This document shows, one piece after another, positions 1 to 8,469 of a DNA stretch of 64,000 bases. The position numbers and the translations under genes are program-made. Source of the stretch: Labrys wisconsinensis (GTDB lineage Bacteria > Pseudomonadota > Alphaproteobacteria > Rhizobiales > Labraceae); the NCBI RefSeq assembly GCF_030814995.1, contig NZ_JAUSVX010000005.1:370073-434072 (forward strand), read 5' to 3'. The notes beneath the pieces are model-generated. The model did no database searches, had not been told where the DNA came from, and saw only the letters and a program-made list of their open reading frames with translations. The number at the start of each line of letters is the position of its first letter. Within the stretch, counting starts at the first letter, position 1.

Positions 1-1112
1 TCCAGCGCCCCGAGGCAGCCGCCGAAGATCAGGAGCGGCGCCAGCACGCCGCCCGACGTGCCCGAGCCGAGCGCGATCGCCCAGATCACGGCCTTGACGA
101 CGAGCAGGAGGAGGACCGCCCTGGCCGGCATGTCGCCGGCGAGGAGATGGGCGATGTTGTCATAGCCGACGCCGAGCGCGGCGGGGTCGATCAGCCCGCC
201 GATGCCGATCGCCAATCCGCCTGCCAGCGGCCACCACATCCAGTGGATCGGCAGGGCCTGGAAGGCGTCCTCGCAGGCATAGACCATGGCGGTGAGCAGG
301 CCGGAGGCGAGGCCCGCGCTGAGGCCGACCAGGGCCCAGGCGAGCATGGCCTGCCCCGACAGCGCCATGCCGCCGGCATAGGGGAACAGCGGCCCGGCAT
401 CGAACAGGAGCGTGCGCTCGGCCGCCGCGACGGCCGCCGCCACCAGAACGGGGAGGAAGCTGCGCGGCTTCCACTCGAACAGCAGGAGCTCGACCGCGAG
501 CAGGACGGCGGCGACCGGCGTGCCGAAGATCGCCGTCATGCCCGCCGCCGCGCCGGCGACGAGCAGCGCCTTGCGCTCGCTGGCGGTGAGGTGGATCGTC
601 TGCGCCAGCAGCGAGCCGAGCGCGCCGCCGGTCATGATGATCGGCCCCTCCGCCCCGAACGGGCCGCCGGTGCCGATCGAGATGGCGGAGGAGAGCGGCT
701 TCAGCACGGCGACCTTCGGGCTGATCCGGCTCTTGCCGATCAGGATCGCCTCGATCGCCTCGGGAATGCCGTGGCCGCGGATCTTCTCGGAGCCGTAGCG
801 CGCCATCAAGCCGATGACGAGGCATCCCAGCACCGGCACGAAGACCGCGGCCCAGCCGAGCGGAGTGGCGGCGATCGGCAAGGGCACGACCGACAGCCGG
901 CCGAAATAGGCGAGGTTGGTGCACAGGGCGATCAGCTTCAGCAGCAGCCAGGCCGCGCCGACGCTCAACGTGCCGGCCGCGACCGCCAGCAGCATCAGGA
1001 GCAGCACCCGGCGGTCGGTGGTGAAGTCGCCGAGCCTGGCGGTGCGGCCGGGGCTGCCGGCGCGGGGCAGGGGCGGTTCGGGGCTTGCGTGGTCGAGCGT
1101 GTTCGTGGTCAT
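1..1112 (-). CDS. CLC-family chloride channel / Cl-/H+ antiporter (partial, cut by left window edge)
   Basis: Integral membrane transporter for chloride, either a channel or a Cl-/H+ exchanger. Reading leftward from the ATG at 1112 gives about 370 residues open to the window edge, so the C-terminus is missing. The family motifs are visible in order: a hydrophobic first helix (around residues 35-55), 'GIPEA', the selectivity-filter segment 'GTGGPFGAEGP' (the GxEGP signature), 'GTPVAAVLLAVE', and near the edge 'GSGTSGGVLAPLLIFGG', which corresponds to the GSGxxGGxFxP filter motif. It is divergent from a MarR regulator whose promoter lies in the shared region. Whether CBS domains follow cannot be seen. 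Confidence in the family is high; channel versus antiporter is not resolved. Confidence 0.93.
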   Translation of the reverse strand, partial: MTTNTLDHASPEPPLPRAGSPGRTARLGDFTTDRRVLLLMLLAVAAGTLSVGAAWLLLKLIALCTNLAYFGRLSVVPLPIAATPLGWAAVFVPVLGCLVIGLMARYGSEKIRGHGIPEAIEAILIGKSRISPKVAVLKPLSSAISIGTGGPFGAEGPIIMTGGALGSLLAQTIHLTASERKALLVAGAAAGMTAIFGTPVAAVLLAVELLLFEWKPRSFLPVLVAAAVAAAERTLLFDAGPLFPYAGGMALSGQAMLAWALVGLSAGLASGLLTAMVYACEDAFQALPIHWMWWPLAGGLAIGIGGLIDPAALGVGYDNIAHLLAGDMPARAVLLLLVVKAVIWAIALGSGTSGGVLAPLLIFGGCLGAL

Positions 1113-1142
1113 GCGGTTCGGATCGGTGGAGGATGGCGCTGG

Positions 1143-1173
1143 TTGACGCAGAAACATCGCAATACGATATATT
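1143..1173 (+). promoter_or_regulatory. Candidate promoter of the MarR gene
   Basis: TTGACG at 1143-1148 is followed by the AT-rich stretch GATATATTTT; TATATT at 1168-1173 gives a 19-base spacer and GATATA at 1166-1171 a 17-base spacer. It sits in the short divergent region between the CLC gene and marR. If real, the ATG at 1133 lies upstream of the transcription start, which favours the TTG start at 1217. Confidence 0.4.
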
Positions 1174-1216
1174 TTCGCGCAGTCAAACAGGTGATCGCGA
1201 CACGGCGGAGGATGGA

Positions 1217-1654
1217 TTGTCACAGGGACCGGCGGGGGACGCGGACGGGCCAGCGGCGGTGGACTATCGCGCGCTGGCGCGTTTTCGCCACGAGCTGCGC
1301 AAGTTCGCCGCCTTCAGCGAGGCGGCGGCGGACGCGGCCGGGCTGACGCCGCAGCAGCATCAGGCGCTGCTGGCGATCAAGGGCCTGTCGGAGGATGGCG
1401 GCCTCACGGTGGGCGAGCTCGCCGGCATCCTGTTCATCCGCCACCACACCGCCGTCGAGCTGGTCGACCGCATGGCCGGGCTCGGCCTGGTGCGCCGCGC
1501 GCCCGACCCCGCCGACCGGCGACGGGTGCGGGTGGAGCTGACGACGCTCGGCGGGGAGCGCCTGAGCACCCTCTCGGCCGTGCATGTGGCGGAGATCCGC
1601 GCGATCGTGCCGACGCTGATGGCGATCCTGAAATCCTTCGCCGGAACGCCGTGA
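1217..1654 (+). CDS. MarR-family transcriptional regulator
   Basis: A 145-residue winged-helix DNA-binding regulator of the MarR type, expected to act as a dimer in the cytoplasm and probably to control the divergent CLC channel gene. The winged helix is seen in 'LTVGELAGILFIRHHTAVEL' followed by the wing 'PADRRRVRVELT'. The TTG start is chosen because GGAGG (1207-1211) stands five bases before it and a promoter-like sequence at 1143-1173 lies between it and the only upstream in-frame ATG (1133). The resulting length matches the family. Which ligand it senses cannot be told. Confidence 0.85.
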   Translation: MSQGPAGDADGPAAVDYRALARFRHELRKFAAFSEAAADAAGLTPQQHQALLAIKGLSEDGGLTVGELAGILFIRHHTAVELVDRMAGLGLVRRAPDPADRRRVRVELTTLGGERLSTLSAVHVAEIRAIVPTLMAILKSFAGTP

Positions 1655-1904
1655 CCGGGGCGGGACTGGGCGAAGCGGCAGCCCCTTGCCTGGGATACCG
1701 GCCTGTTTCGCGTATCAACCCAATATAAATTTAACCAATGTAAAAATTCGCCTAAAATCCGCATCTTTCTGCAATCGAATTAAGTTTGCAGCAACGCGCT
1801 CCCGCGTAAGGCAGTGCTGCTCGATGCGGCGGCAACAGGAGCGGATATCGCCTCCCCTCACGGTCTCGCCGAAAGAACAAGATCAACTTCGTCGGGAGTG
1901 CGGC

Positions 1905-3179
1905 ATGATCAAGCTCGCTCATAGCGTGTATTCGTACTTGCGTCGTCTTGGCGGACAGGAGGGCGGCAACGTCCTCATGCTTTTCGCCTTCGCCCTCATT
2001 CCAGTCATGGGCGGCGTCGGCGTGGCGGTCGACTATACCCGGGCCGCGACCTATCGCAGCCAACTCGACGCCATCGCCGACGCCGCGGCGCTTTCCGCGG
2101 TCTCGCGCACCAGCGTCGTCAACCTCGCCAACAGCTCCGACAACGGCAAGGCGGCGACCACGTCGTTCTTCGACGCCGAGGCCGCGCGGGTGTCCGCGGT
2201 GACCATCACCAAGGTCACCGTCCAGATCGTCAAGACGGCGACGGCCCTGTCGGCGACCGTCTCCTACTCGGCGACGGTTCCCAACACGTTCACGCAGCTG
2301 ATCGGCATGCCGCAGACCGCGATCGGCGGCACGGCGTCCTCGACGACGCAGCTGCCCATCTACCAGAACTTCTATCTCTTCCTCGACAATTCGCCCTCGA
2401 TGGGCATCGGCGCCACGCAGGCCGACATCAACAATCTCATCGCCGCGACGGCGAACGCGCCGATCGATCCCGGCTGCGGCTTCGCCTGCCACGACCTGTC
2501 GGGGAAGGAGGATTTCTATACCGTGGCCAAGAAGAACGGCATCACCATGCGCATCGACGAGGTGCGCAGCGCGACGCAGGCGCTGATGCAATACGCCACC
2601 GCGACGGAGATCCTGCCGCAGCAATTCGGCGTCTCCATCTATACCTTCAACAATGTGCTGACCAGGATCAGCGGCCTGACCACCAGCCTCGGCAGCGCCG
2701 CGGCCTCGGCGGCGGCGATCGATCTCGTCAGCGTGCCCTACCAGAACTACAACGCCGACCGCTATACCGACCTCGACGGCCTGCTGCCCAAGATGGACTA
2801 TCTCATGCCGTCCTCCGGCTCGGGCCAGACCAGCGCGTCGCCGCAGACGGTGATGTTCATCGTCAGCGACGGTGTCGCCGACGAGCCGACCCCCGGCAAC
2901 AGCTCGGGGCGGACGCTCGCGCCGATCACCGTGGCGCAATGCGACGCGATCAAGTCCCGCGGCATCACCATCGCCGTGCTCTACACGACCTATCTGCCCC
3001 TGCCGACCAACAGCTTCTACCAGGGCAACGTCGCGCCCTTCGCCAGCCAGATCAATCCGCGCATGCAGTCCTGCGCCAGCCCGGGCCTGTTCTTCGAGGT
3101 GAGCCCCGGCGACGGTATCTCGCAGGCGATGAACGCCCTGTTCACGGAGATCGTGTCGATGGCCCGCCTGACGCAGTAG
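1905..3179 (+). CDS. TadG-like pilus/secretion protein with vWA domain
   Basis: A 424-residue secreted or membrane-anchored protein. The N-terminus carries the TadE/TadG-type leader: 'GQEGGNVLMLFAFALIP' followed by a transmembrane stretch and 'DYTRA', as in the putative Flp pilus assembly TadE/G-like domain. From about residue 155 a von Willebrand A-type domain begins with the metal-binding motif DxSxS ('LDNSPSMG') and later 'MFIVSDGVAD'. GGGAG stands about six bases before the ATG, and the 200 bases upstream are AT-rich, consistent with its own promoter. No other tad/cpa genes are nearby, so it is a solitary copy. Its exact role is not known; in this order such proteins are often annotated as pilus assembly proteins. 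Confidence 0.8.
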   Translation: MIKLAHSVYSYLRRLGGQEGGNVLMLFAFALIPVMGGVGVAVDYTRAATYRSQLDAIADAAALSAVSRTSVVNLANSSDNGKAATTSFFDAEAARVSAVTITKVTVQIVKTATALSATVSYSATVPNTFTQLIGMPQTAIGGTASSTTQLPIYQNFYLFLDNSPSMGIGATQADINNLIAATANAPIDPGCGFACHDLSGKEDFYTVAKKNGITMRIDEVRSATQALMQYATATEILPQQFGVSIYTFNNVLTRISGLTTSLGSAAASAAAIDLVSVPYQNYNADRYTDLDGLLPKMDYLMPSSGSGQTSASPQTVMFIVSDGVADEPTPGNSSGRTLAPITVAQCDAIKSRGITIAVLYTTYLPLPTNSFYQGNVAPFASQINPRMQSCASPGLFFEVSPGDGISQAMNALFTEIVSMARLTQ

Positions 3180-3192
3180 GAGCGCGATCGTC

Positions 3193-3546
3193 TCACGGCT
3201 GCGGGCTGTCCCGGAGCACCGCCTCGAGGACGTGCGCGTGGGAATGGCCGGCATCCCGGGTCGCGGTGAGCAGCGTCGCCGTCCCGCCGCCGATCCTGGC
3301 CCGGAGCGCCGCCAGCGCGGCGGCGTTCTCCTGCAGCTCGAGGCGATAGCGGCGCTGGAACTCGCTCCAGCGGGCGGGGTCGTGGCCGAACCAGCGCCGC
3401 AGCGCCGGGCTGGGGGCGAGGTCGCGGGCCCAGACGTCGAGATGCGCCGCCTGCTTCGCCAGCCCGCGCGGCCAGAGCCGGTCGACCAGGATGCGCAGGC
3501 CGTCGGCGGCCTCGGGCGGGTCGTAGACGCGCCTGACCCGGATCAT
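3193..3546 (-). CDS. DUF488 family protein
   Basis: A 117-residue cytoplasmic protein of the DUF488 (YeaO-like) family. Recognisable family features are the N-terminal 'VYDPPEAADGLRILVDRLWPRG', the central 'WFGHDPARWSEFQRRY' and the C-terminal 'LLTATRDAGHSHAHVL'. The ATG at 3546 follows the LysR stop by one base (TGA-G-ATG), so it is probably translated with that gene. It ends 14 bases from the convergent TadG-like gene. No enzymatic function is established for the family. Confidence 0.88.
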   Translation of the reverse strand: MIRVRRVYDPPEAADGLRILVDRLWPRGLAKQAAHLDVWARDLAPSPALRRWFGHDPARWSEFQRRYRLELQENAAALAALRARIGGGTATLLTATRDAGHSHAHVLEAVLRDSPQP

Positions 3547-3547
3547 C

Positions 3548-4453
3548 TCAGGCGGCTCCGGCCGGCGCATCGGCCGGCAACCGTGCCGCGATCACCGGCG
3601 CCGGGCTCGGCCGGCCCCGGCCGGCGACGGCGGAGAGGCCCCGGCGCACGCGCTGGAGCACGTCGCCTTCGCGCCGGCCGGCATAGACGGTGTAGGCGGA
3701 ATGGGAGAATTCCGGCGCCCCCGGCACCCGGGTGAGGCGCCCGTCGGCCAGGAAAGGCTGCGCCGTGCCGAGCCGGAAATAGCCGCAGCCGCCGACGCTG
3801 AGCAGATAGGTGAGGGCGAGGGGCCCGAGCGAGATGGCGACCGGCGGGCTCACCAGCTCGGGAAAGGCGGCCTGGTGATTGGCGGCGAAAGCCGAGCCCC
3901 AGTCGACATGGACATAGTGCTCCGGCAGCAGCGCGCCGCCGGGATCGCTGGTCACCAGCACCAGCTTCTCCTCGACCAGGAGCTCGGCCACCAGGTCCTG
4001 GCGCTGCGGCGGGTTGTAGAGCACGGCAAGGTCGAGCGAGCCCTCCTGCACACGGTCGAGCAGGCGCGCCGGGGCGTCGACCTCGGCCCTGAGCGCGATC
4101 TCCGGGCATTCGCGATGCATCCACACCAGCCAGTCCGCCAGCAGGGGATGCCAGAGGCTGAGCTCGCCGCCGACGCTGACCCCGTCCCTGCGGCCGGGCG
4201 GCAGCGCCACCTGGTGGCGGGCCCGCTCCCAGACCTGCACCAGGGTGGCGGCATGGCGGGTGAAGCGCTCGCCGGCGGGCGTCAGGCGCGCGCCGGCCTT
4301 GTTGCGCACGAACAGGCGCCGGCCGAGCTGCTCTTCCAGGGCGCGGATCCGTGCGCTCACCGCCGTCTGCGTCAGGTGCAGCCGTTCGGCAGCGGCGATG
4401 AAGCTGCCGCTCGCGGCCACTTCGAGGAAGGTGCGGGCCAGGGCGATGTCCAT
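3548..4453 (-). CDS. LysR-family transcriptional regulator
   Basis: A 301-residue LysR-type regulator. The N-terminal winged helix-turn-helix covers residues 1-60 ('FLEVAASGSFIAAAERLHLTQTAVSARIRALEEQLG'), followed by a substrate-binding-like effector domain. It is divergent from the cystathionine gamma-synthase gene with about 110 bases between the starts, the usual arrangement for LysR autoregulation and control of the neighbour. The downstream DUF488 gene starts one base after its stop. The effector is unknown; a sulfur amino acid intermediate is a guess from the neighbour. Confidence 0.92.
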   Translation of the reverse strand: MDIALARTFLEVAASGSFIAAAERLHLTQTAVSARIRALEEQLGRRLFVRNKAGARLTPAGERFTRHAATLVQVWERARHQVALPPGRRDGVSVGGELSLWHPLLADWLVWMHRECPEIALRAEVDAPARLLDRVQEGSLDLAVLYNPPQRQDLVAELLVEEKLVLVTSDPGGALLPEHYVHVDWGSAFAANHQAAFPELVSPPVAISLGPLALTYLLSVGGCGYFRLGTAQPFLADGRLTRVPGAPEFSHSAYTVYAGRREGDVLQRVRRGLSAVAGRGRPSPAPVIAARLPADAPAGAA

Positions 4454-4562
4454 GGTGCTTCACATGAAGAAGATTACGCTTATCTGCAATGAAAATGCGT
4501 TTGTCTGTTGCGATCGCGGGTGCCAGAGTTTCCGCCGACATGATTTCAGCCATGGAGCGGAC

Positions 4563-5729
4563 ATGACGAGGTCGCCACGCACCATCGCCGCCGCCAACGG
4601 CATCGGCCGGGATGCCGCCTTCGGGGCGGTGGCGCCGCCGCTCCACCTCGCCTCGAGCTACACGTTCGCCGGCTTCGAGCGGCCGAGGACTTACGACTAT
4701 TCCCGCGCGGGCAATCCGACGCGCGACCTGCTCGCCGACACGCTGGCGCAGTTGGAGGGCGGCGCGGGAGCCGTGGTGGTGGCGACCGGCATGGCGGCGG
4801 TGGACCTCGTGCTCTCCCGCCTCGGCCCGCAGGACGGCGTCGTGGCGCCGCACGACTGCTACGGCGGCACCCATCGGCTGATCGCGGCCCGTGCCGCCAA
4901 GGGCCAGTTCAAGGCCGCCTTCGTCGACCAGGGCGACGCCGCGGCGCTCGAGGCGGCCCTGGCCGCCCGGCCGAAGCTGGTGCTGGTGGAGACGCCGAGC
5001 AATCCCTTGATGCGGGTGGTCGACATCGCCGCCGTCGCCGCCGCGGCGAAGGCGGCCGGCGCCGATGTGGCCGTCGACAACACCTTCCTGTCGCCGGCGC
5101 TGCAGCAGCCGCTCGCGCTCGGCGCCGACTTCGTCGTCCACTCCACCACGAAATATCTCAACGGCCATTCCGACGTGGTCGGCGGGGCCGTGATCGCCGC
5201 CAGGAGCGAGGACGCCGCGGCCCTCGCCGCCTGGGCCAACATCACCGGCGTGACCGGCGCGCCGTTCGACGCCTACCAGACCCTGCGCGGGCTGCGCACG
5301 CTGTTCCCGCGCATCGAGCGCCAGCAGCAGAGCGCCGCGGCGGTCGCTTCCTTCCTGGCCCGACACCCGCAGGTGGCGGCGGTGCATTATCCCGGCCTGC
5401 CCTCCCATGCCGGCCATGCCCTGGCCAAGGCGCAGCAGCGCGGCTTCGGCGCCATGCTCAGCTTCGAGATCGCCGGCGGCACGCCGGCGGTGCGGCGCTT
5501 CGTCGAGGCGGTACGGGTCTTCACCCTGGCCGAATCCCTCGGCGGCATCGAGAGCCTCGTCGCCCACCCCGCCACCATGACCCATGTCGGCATGGGCGCC
5601 GAGGCGCGGCGCATCGCCGGCATCACCGATGCGCTGCTGCGCCTCTCCATCGGCCTGGAGGACGAGCGCGACCTGGTCGAGGACCTGGCGCAGGCGCTGG
5701 GCCAGGCCGAAGAGGCGGGCGACCGATGA
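4563..5729 (+). CDS. Cystathionine gamma-synthase / O-acylhomoserine-type PLP enzyme
   Basis: A 388-residue PLP-dependent enzyme of the Cys/Met metabolism family, cytoplasmic. Visible features: 'YDYSRAGNPTRDLLADTLAQLE' (substrate and PLP phosphate region), 'ATGMAAVDLVL', 'VETPSNPLMRVVDI', and the PLP-lysine motif 'HSTTKYLNGHSDVVGG'. The C-terminal 'SLGGIESLVAHPATMTH' and 'RLSIGLED' complete the signature. Family members condense an activated homoserine with cysteine or sulfide, or cleave cystathionine; sequence alone does not fix which. GGAG stands five bases before the ATG; the open frame extends upstream into the divergent LysR gene, but that part has no homology. The PAS gene overlaps its stop (ATGA). 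Confidence 0.9.
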   Translation: MTRSPRTIAAANGIGRDAAFGAVAPPLHLASSYTFAGFERPRTYDYSRAGNPTRDLLADTLAQLEGGAGAVVVATGMAAVDLVLSRLGPQDGVVAPHDCYGGTHRLIAARAAKGQFKAAFVDQGDAAALEAALAARPKLVLVETPSNPLMRVVDIAAVAAAAKAAGADVAVDNTFLSPALQQPLALGADFVVHSTTKYLNGHSDVVGGAVIAARSEDAAALAAWANITGVTGAPFDAYQTLRGLRTLFPRIERQQQSAAAVASFLARHPQVAAVHYPGLPSHAGHALAKAQQRGFGAMLSFEIAGGTPAVRRFVEAVRVFTLAESLGGIESLVAHPATMTHVGMGAEARRIAGITDALLRLSIGLEDERDLVEDLAQALGQAEEAGDR

Positions 5730-6208
5730 GCGCGACGGCGCCGGACCTGCCGATCGGGCCGGCGCTGGCCGAGGCGATCCTGCACGGCGGCGCCGAGGCC
5801 ATCGTCGCCACCGACCGCGACGGCATCATCCGCTTCTGGAACCCGGGCGCGGCCCGCCTCTTCGGCTTCGAGGCGGACGAGGCGCTCGGCCGCACGCTCG
5901 ACCTCATCGTGCCCGAGCCGCAGCGCGAGCGCCATTGGCAGGGCTATCGCCGGGTGATGGCGACCGGCACCAGCCGCTACGGCGCGGGGGAGGTGCTGGC
6001 CGTGCCTGCCACGACCCGGGACGGCCGGCGGATCTCGATCGAGTTCACCATCACGCCGCTGCACGGCGCCGGCGGGTCGATCGTCGGGCTGGCCGCGGTG
6101 CTGCGCGACGTCACCGGCCGCTTCGAGGAGCTGAAGGCGCTGCGGCGGTCGATGAAGGAGCTCGTCGCCACCGCCATGGGGATGAGGGGCGGGGAGGAGA
6201 AGGGATGA
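5726..6208 (+). CDS. Single PAS-domain protein
   Basis: A 160-residue protein consisting almost only of one PAS fold: 'GAEAIVATDRDGIIRFWNPGAARLFGFEADEALGRTLDLIVPE' (residues 22-65), then 'RDGRRISIEFTITPLHG...GLAAVLRDVTGRFEE', ending in a short helix. No kinase, cyclase or DNA-binding output domain follows, so it would act as a sensor partner or adaptor. It overlaps the gene before it by four bases (ATGA) and the 5-FCL gene after it by four bases (ATGA), so the three are translationally coupled. Ligand and partner are unknown. Confidence 0.85.
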   Translation: MSATAPDLPIGPALAEAILHGGAEAIVATDRDGIIRFWNPGAARLFGFEADEALGRTLDLIVPEPQRERHWQGYRRVMATGTSRYGAGEVLAVPATTRDGRRISIEFTITPLHGAGGSIVGLAAVLRDVTGRFEELKALRRSMKELVATAMGMRGGEEKG

Positions 6209-6825
6209 TGCAGGAGAGCAGCGGCGCCGATGCCGCGTCCACGGCCGCCGGCGAGCGCCAGGCGATCCTGCGCTGGCGCCGGGACGAGCGGGCTCGCCTG
6301 ATCGCCGCGCGGCTCGCCATGGCCTCAGCCGAGCGGGCCGCCGCGGCGGCCCGCATCGCCGCCCGCCTCGACGGATTGCTCCCCGAGCTCGCCGGCCGCA
6401 CCGTCAGCCTGTACTGGCCGATGCGCGGCGAGCCGGACTTGCGGTCCTGGCTCGCCGCCGCGGTCGGACGCGGCGCGTGCTGCGCCCTGCCGCTGGTGGT
6501 GGAGAAGAACGCGCCGCTGGTGTTCCGCAGCTGGCGGCCGGGCGAGCCGCTGGCGCGCGGCGTCTGGAACATCCCGGTGCCGGCGGAGGGGAGCGTGGTG
6601 ACGCCCGACGTCGTGCTGGCGCCGCTGGTCGGCTTCGACGCGGCGGGCTATCGCCTCGGCTACGGCGGCGGCTATTTCGACCGTACCCTGGCGGCGCTGC
6701 CGGCCCGACCCCTGGTGATAGGGATCGGCTATGCCGGCGCTGCCATTGCGACCATCCGTCCGCTCGCCCATGACATCCCGATGGATGTGATCGTCACCGA
6801 GGAGGCGGAGCACCGCCGCGGGTGA
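6205..6825 (+). CDS. 5-formyltetrahydrofolate cyclo-ligase
   Basis: A 206-residue enzyme of the 5-FCL (5,10-methenyltetrahydrofolate synthetase) family, which converts 5-formyl-THF to 5,10-methenyl-THF with ATP in the cytoplasm. The diagnostic C-terminal motif 'GYRLGYGGGYFDRTLA' is present, with 'YWPMRGEPDLR' and 'VVLAPLVGFDAAG' before it. A strong purine-rich GGGGAGGAGAAGGG lies upstream of the ATGATG start, and the start overlaps the PAS stop. The N-terminal 20 residues before 'RQAILRWRRDERARLIA' are an extension relative to short homologues. Confidence 0.93.
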   Translation: MMQESSGADAASTAAGERQAILRWRRDERARLIAARLAMASAERAAAAARIAARLDGLLPELAGRTVSLYWPMRGEPDLRSWLAAAVGRGACCALPLVVEKNAPLVFRSWRPGEPLARGVWNIPVPAEGSVVTPDVVLAPLVGFDAAGYRLGYGGGYFDRTLAALPARPLVIGIGYAGAAIATIRPLAHDIPMDVIVTEEAEHRRG

Positions 6826-6831
6826 GGACGC

Positions 6832-7950
6832 TCAGGCGCCGGCGGCGCTCTCGGGCAGCGCCGCCCGGCGCGCCAGGGCGGCCAGGAGGTCGGTCTGGGT
6901 GACCAGCCCGAGGATGCGCCGGTCGGCGTCGACGATCACCACCGCGTGGGTCTGCCCGTCCGTCAGCACCCCGGCCAGGCCGAAGGCGGGGTCCTCCGGC
7001 CGGGCCGTCGCGGCCGATGCCATCACGTCGGCGACCCGTTGGGCCGGCCGGGCCAGGTCCCGGAGGCCGACGGTGCCGGCGAGCCGCCCGTCGGCCCCGG
7101 TCACGGGCAGGGTGCGCACGCCATGGCCGAGCAGCAGCGCATGGGCGGACCGGACGTCGGCATCGGCGCCGACCGTGACCACGTCGCGCGACATGATGTC
7201 GGCGCAGGCGAGATCGCCATGGGCCCGCATCAGGGCGCGGCGCTCGACCTGGCGCAGCAGGCGGTCGAGATCCTCGCGATCGATGTCGAAGGCCTCGCCG
7301 AGGTCGGCCAGCGCCGCGTCGACATCCCCGGCGCTGAAGCCGATGCGCAGCTGCGGCGGCGGGTCGCCGGTGCCGTGGGTGTTGACCGGGGCGGGCGCCG
7401 CCCGGTGCGGATAGGAATGGCGGGAGAGCCGGTGGAACAGCCAGCCGAGCCCCACCAGCAGGGCGGAGTTGAGGCCGACCGGGACCAGCGCGAAGCCGAA
7501 GCCCGCCGCCGCCACGGCCGGCCCGCCGATGATGGCGGTGAGCGCCGCGGCGCCGCCGGGCGGGTGCAGGCAGCGCGTCAGCGACATGGCGGCGATGGCC
7601 AGGCCGACCGCGATACCGATGGCGATGGTCGGATCGTGCACCAGCCGGCCGACGGCGATGCCGACCAGGGCGGAAATCGTGTTGCCGCCGATGATCGACC
7701 AGGGCTGGGCCAGCGGGCTCGCCGGCACGGCGAAGAGCAGCACGGCGGAGGCGCCGACCGGCGCGACGATCAGCGGCAGATGCGGGCCGTTGCCGAAGAT
7801 GAGCGCTGAGATCAGGCCGGTGAGGCCGATGCCGACCATGGCGCCGAGGCAGGCGACCAGCCGGTCGCGCAGCGTGGCGCCGGCGAGGATGGGAATGAAG
7901 ATCCTGGAGGAGCTGGGCGGGCGTCCCGGCCCGGTCGGCGAGGTCGGCAT
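6832..7950 (-). CDS. HPP-family membrane protein with C-terminal CBS pair
   Basis: A 372-residue fusion. Residues about 20-175 form an HPP-family integral membrane domain with several hydrophobic helices and the name-giving motif 'HPPGGAAAL'. After a hydrophilic linker ('RHSYPHRAAPAPVN'), residues about 245-365 form two CBS motifs ('ADIMSRDVVTVGADADVRSA' and 'VADVMASAATARPEDPAFGLA'), which usually bind adenine nucleotides and gate an attached domain. HPP proteins have been linked to nitrite transport in plastids, but the bacterial substrate is unsettled. The gene is convergent with the 5-FCL gene, six bases apart. Confidence 0.9.
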   Translation of the reverse strand: MPTSPTGPGRPPSSSRIFIPILAGATLRDRLVACLGAMVGIGLTGLISALIFGNGPHLPLIVAPVGASAVLLFAVPASPLAQPWSIIGGNTISALVGIAVGRLVHDPTIAIGIAVGLAIAAMSLTRCLHPPGGAAALTAIIGGPAVAAAGFGFALVPVGLNSALLVGLGWLFHRLSRHSYPHRAAPAPVNTHGTGDPPPQLRIGFSAGDVDAALADLGEAFDIDREDLDRLLRQVERRALMRAHGDLACADIMSRDVVTVGADADVRSAHALLLGHGVRTLPVTGADGRLAGTVGLRDLARPAQRVADVMASAATARPEDPAFGLAGVLTDGQTHAVVIVDADRRILGLVTQTDLLAALARRAALPESAAGA

Positions 7951-8091
7951 GGAAATCCGGTCGGAAAACAGCCGACCCGCCGCGCCGCCGCGCCGCGTCG
8001 ACGCCGCAGCCCCGCGACGGGCAGCCGCGACTGGTTAGGAAGAACCGGCCCGTGGCGCAAGGCAAATGCCTGCGACATAAGGCGCAGCAGG

Positions 8092-8120
8092 CCGGCTCAG
8101 CCCGGCTCAGCCCGGCTCGC
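8092..8120. repeat. Three tandem 10-base units at the end of the SnoaL-like gene
   Basis: CCGGCTCAGC is repeated at 8092-8101 and 8102-8111, with a third near-copy at 8112-8120. The middle unit contains the stop codon of the leftward SnoaL-like gene. It is probably a small replication-slippage duplication. Confidence 0.6.
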
Positions 8121-8451
8121 GACCGAAGAACACCTCCACAGAGACGATCCGGCCGTCCGCGAATCTGAACTGCTCGACATTGCGAAAGCCCCAGCCGGCC
8201 TTCGCCCGTCCTTCGTAGAGCACGAAGCAGCCGCCGCTGCCGTCCGGCACCACCGTCTTCAGGTCCTGGACGGCGAAGGTGCCGGCCGCCGGCCAGCAGC
8301 GCTCGAAATAGGCGTCACGGCCGATATGGTCGTCGCGCGGCGAGGTGAAGGTGAAATCGGGATGCAGCAGCGCCTCGATGGCGCTGCGGTCGGCGGTGCG
8401 GTAGCTGTCGAAGCAGCGGCGCACCAGCGCCTCGGCATGGTCGGGCGACAT
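8107..8451 (-). CDS. SnoaL-like / NTF2-fold protein
   Basis: A 114-residue small alpha+beta barrel protein. The pattern 'CFDSYRTADRSAIEALLHPDFTFTSP' followed by 'GRDAYFERCWP' and 'VEQFRFADGRIVSVEVFFG' is typical of the SnoaL-like polyketide-cyclase/NTF2 superfamily, whose members range from isomerases to structural pockets without known activity. A good GGAGAGGAG lies before its ATG. It is the third gene after the RibD-like reductase and the GST, 18 bases behind the GST, so the three probably form one operon. Its function cannot be set from sequence. Confidence 0.82.
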   Translation of the reverse strand: MSPDHAEALVRRCFDSYRTADRSAIEALLHPDFTFTSPRDDHIGRDAYFERCWPAAGTFAVQDLKTVVPDGSGGCFVLYEGRAKAGWGFRNVEQFRFADGRIVSVEVFFGREPG

Positions 8452-8469
8452 GACGTCTCTCCTCTCCCG

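Noticed and set aside
3543..5585. 680-codon minus-strand frame opposite the PLP enzyme.
   Set aside because: Low-complexity Arg/Gly/Ala translation across two real genes in other frames; no domain recognisable.
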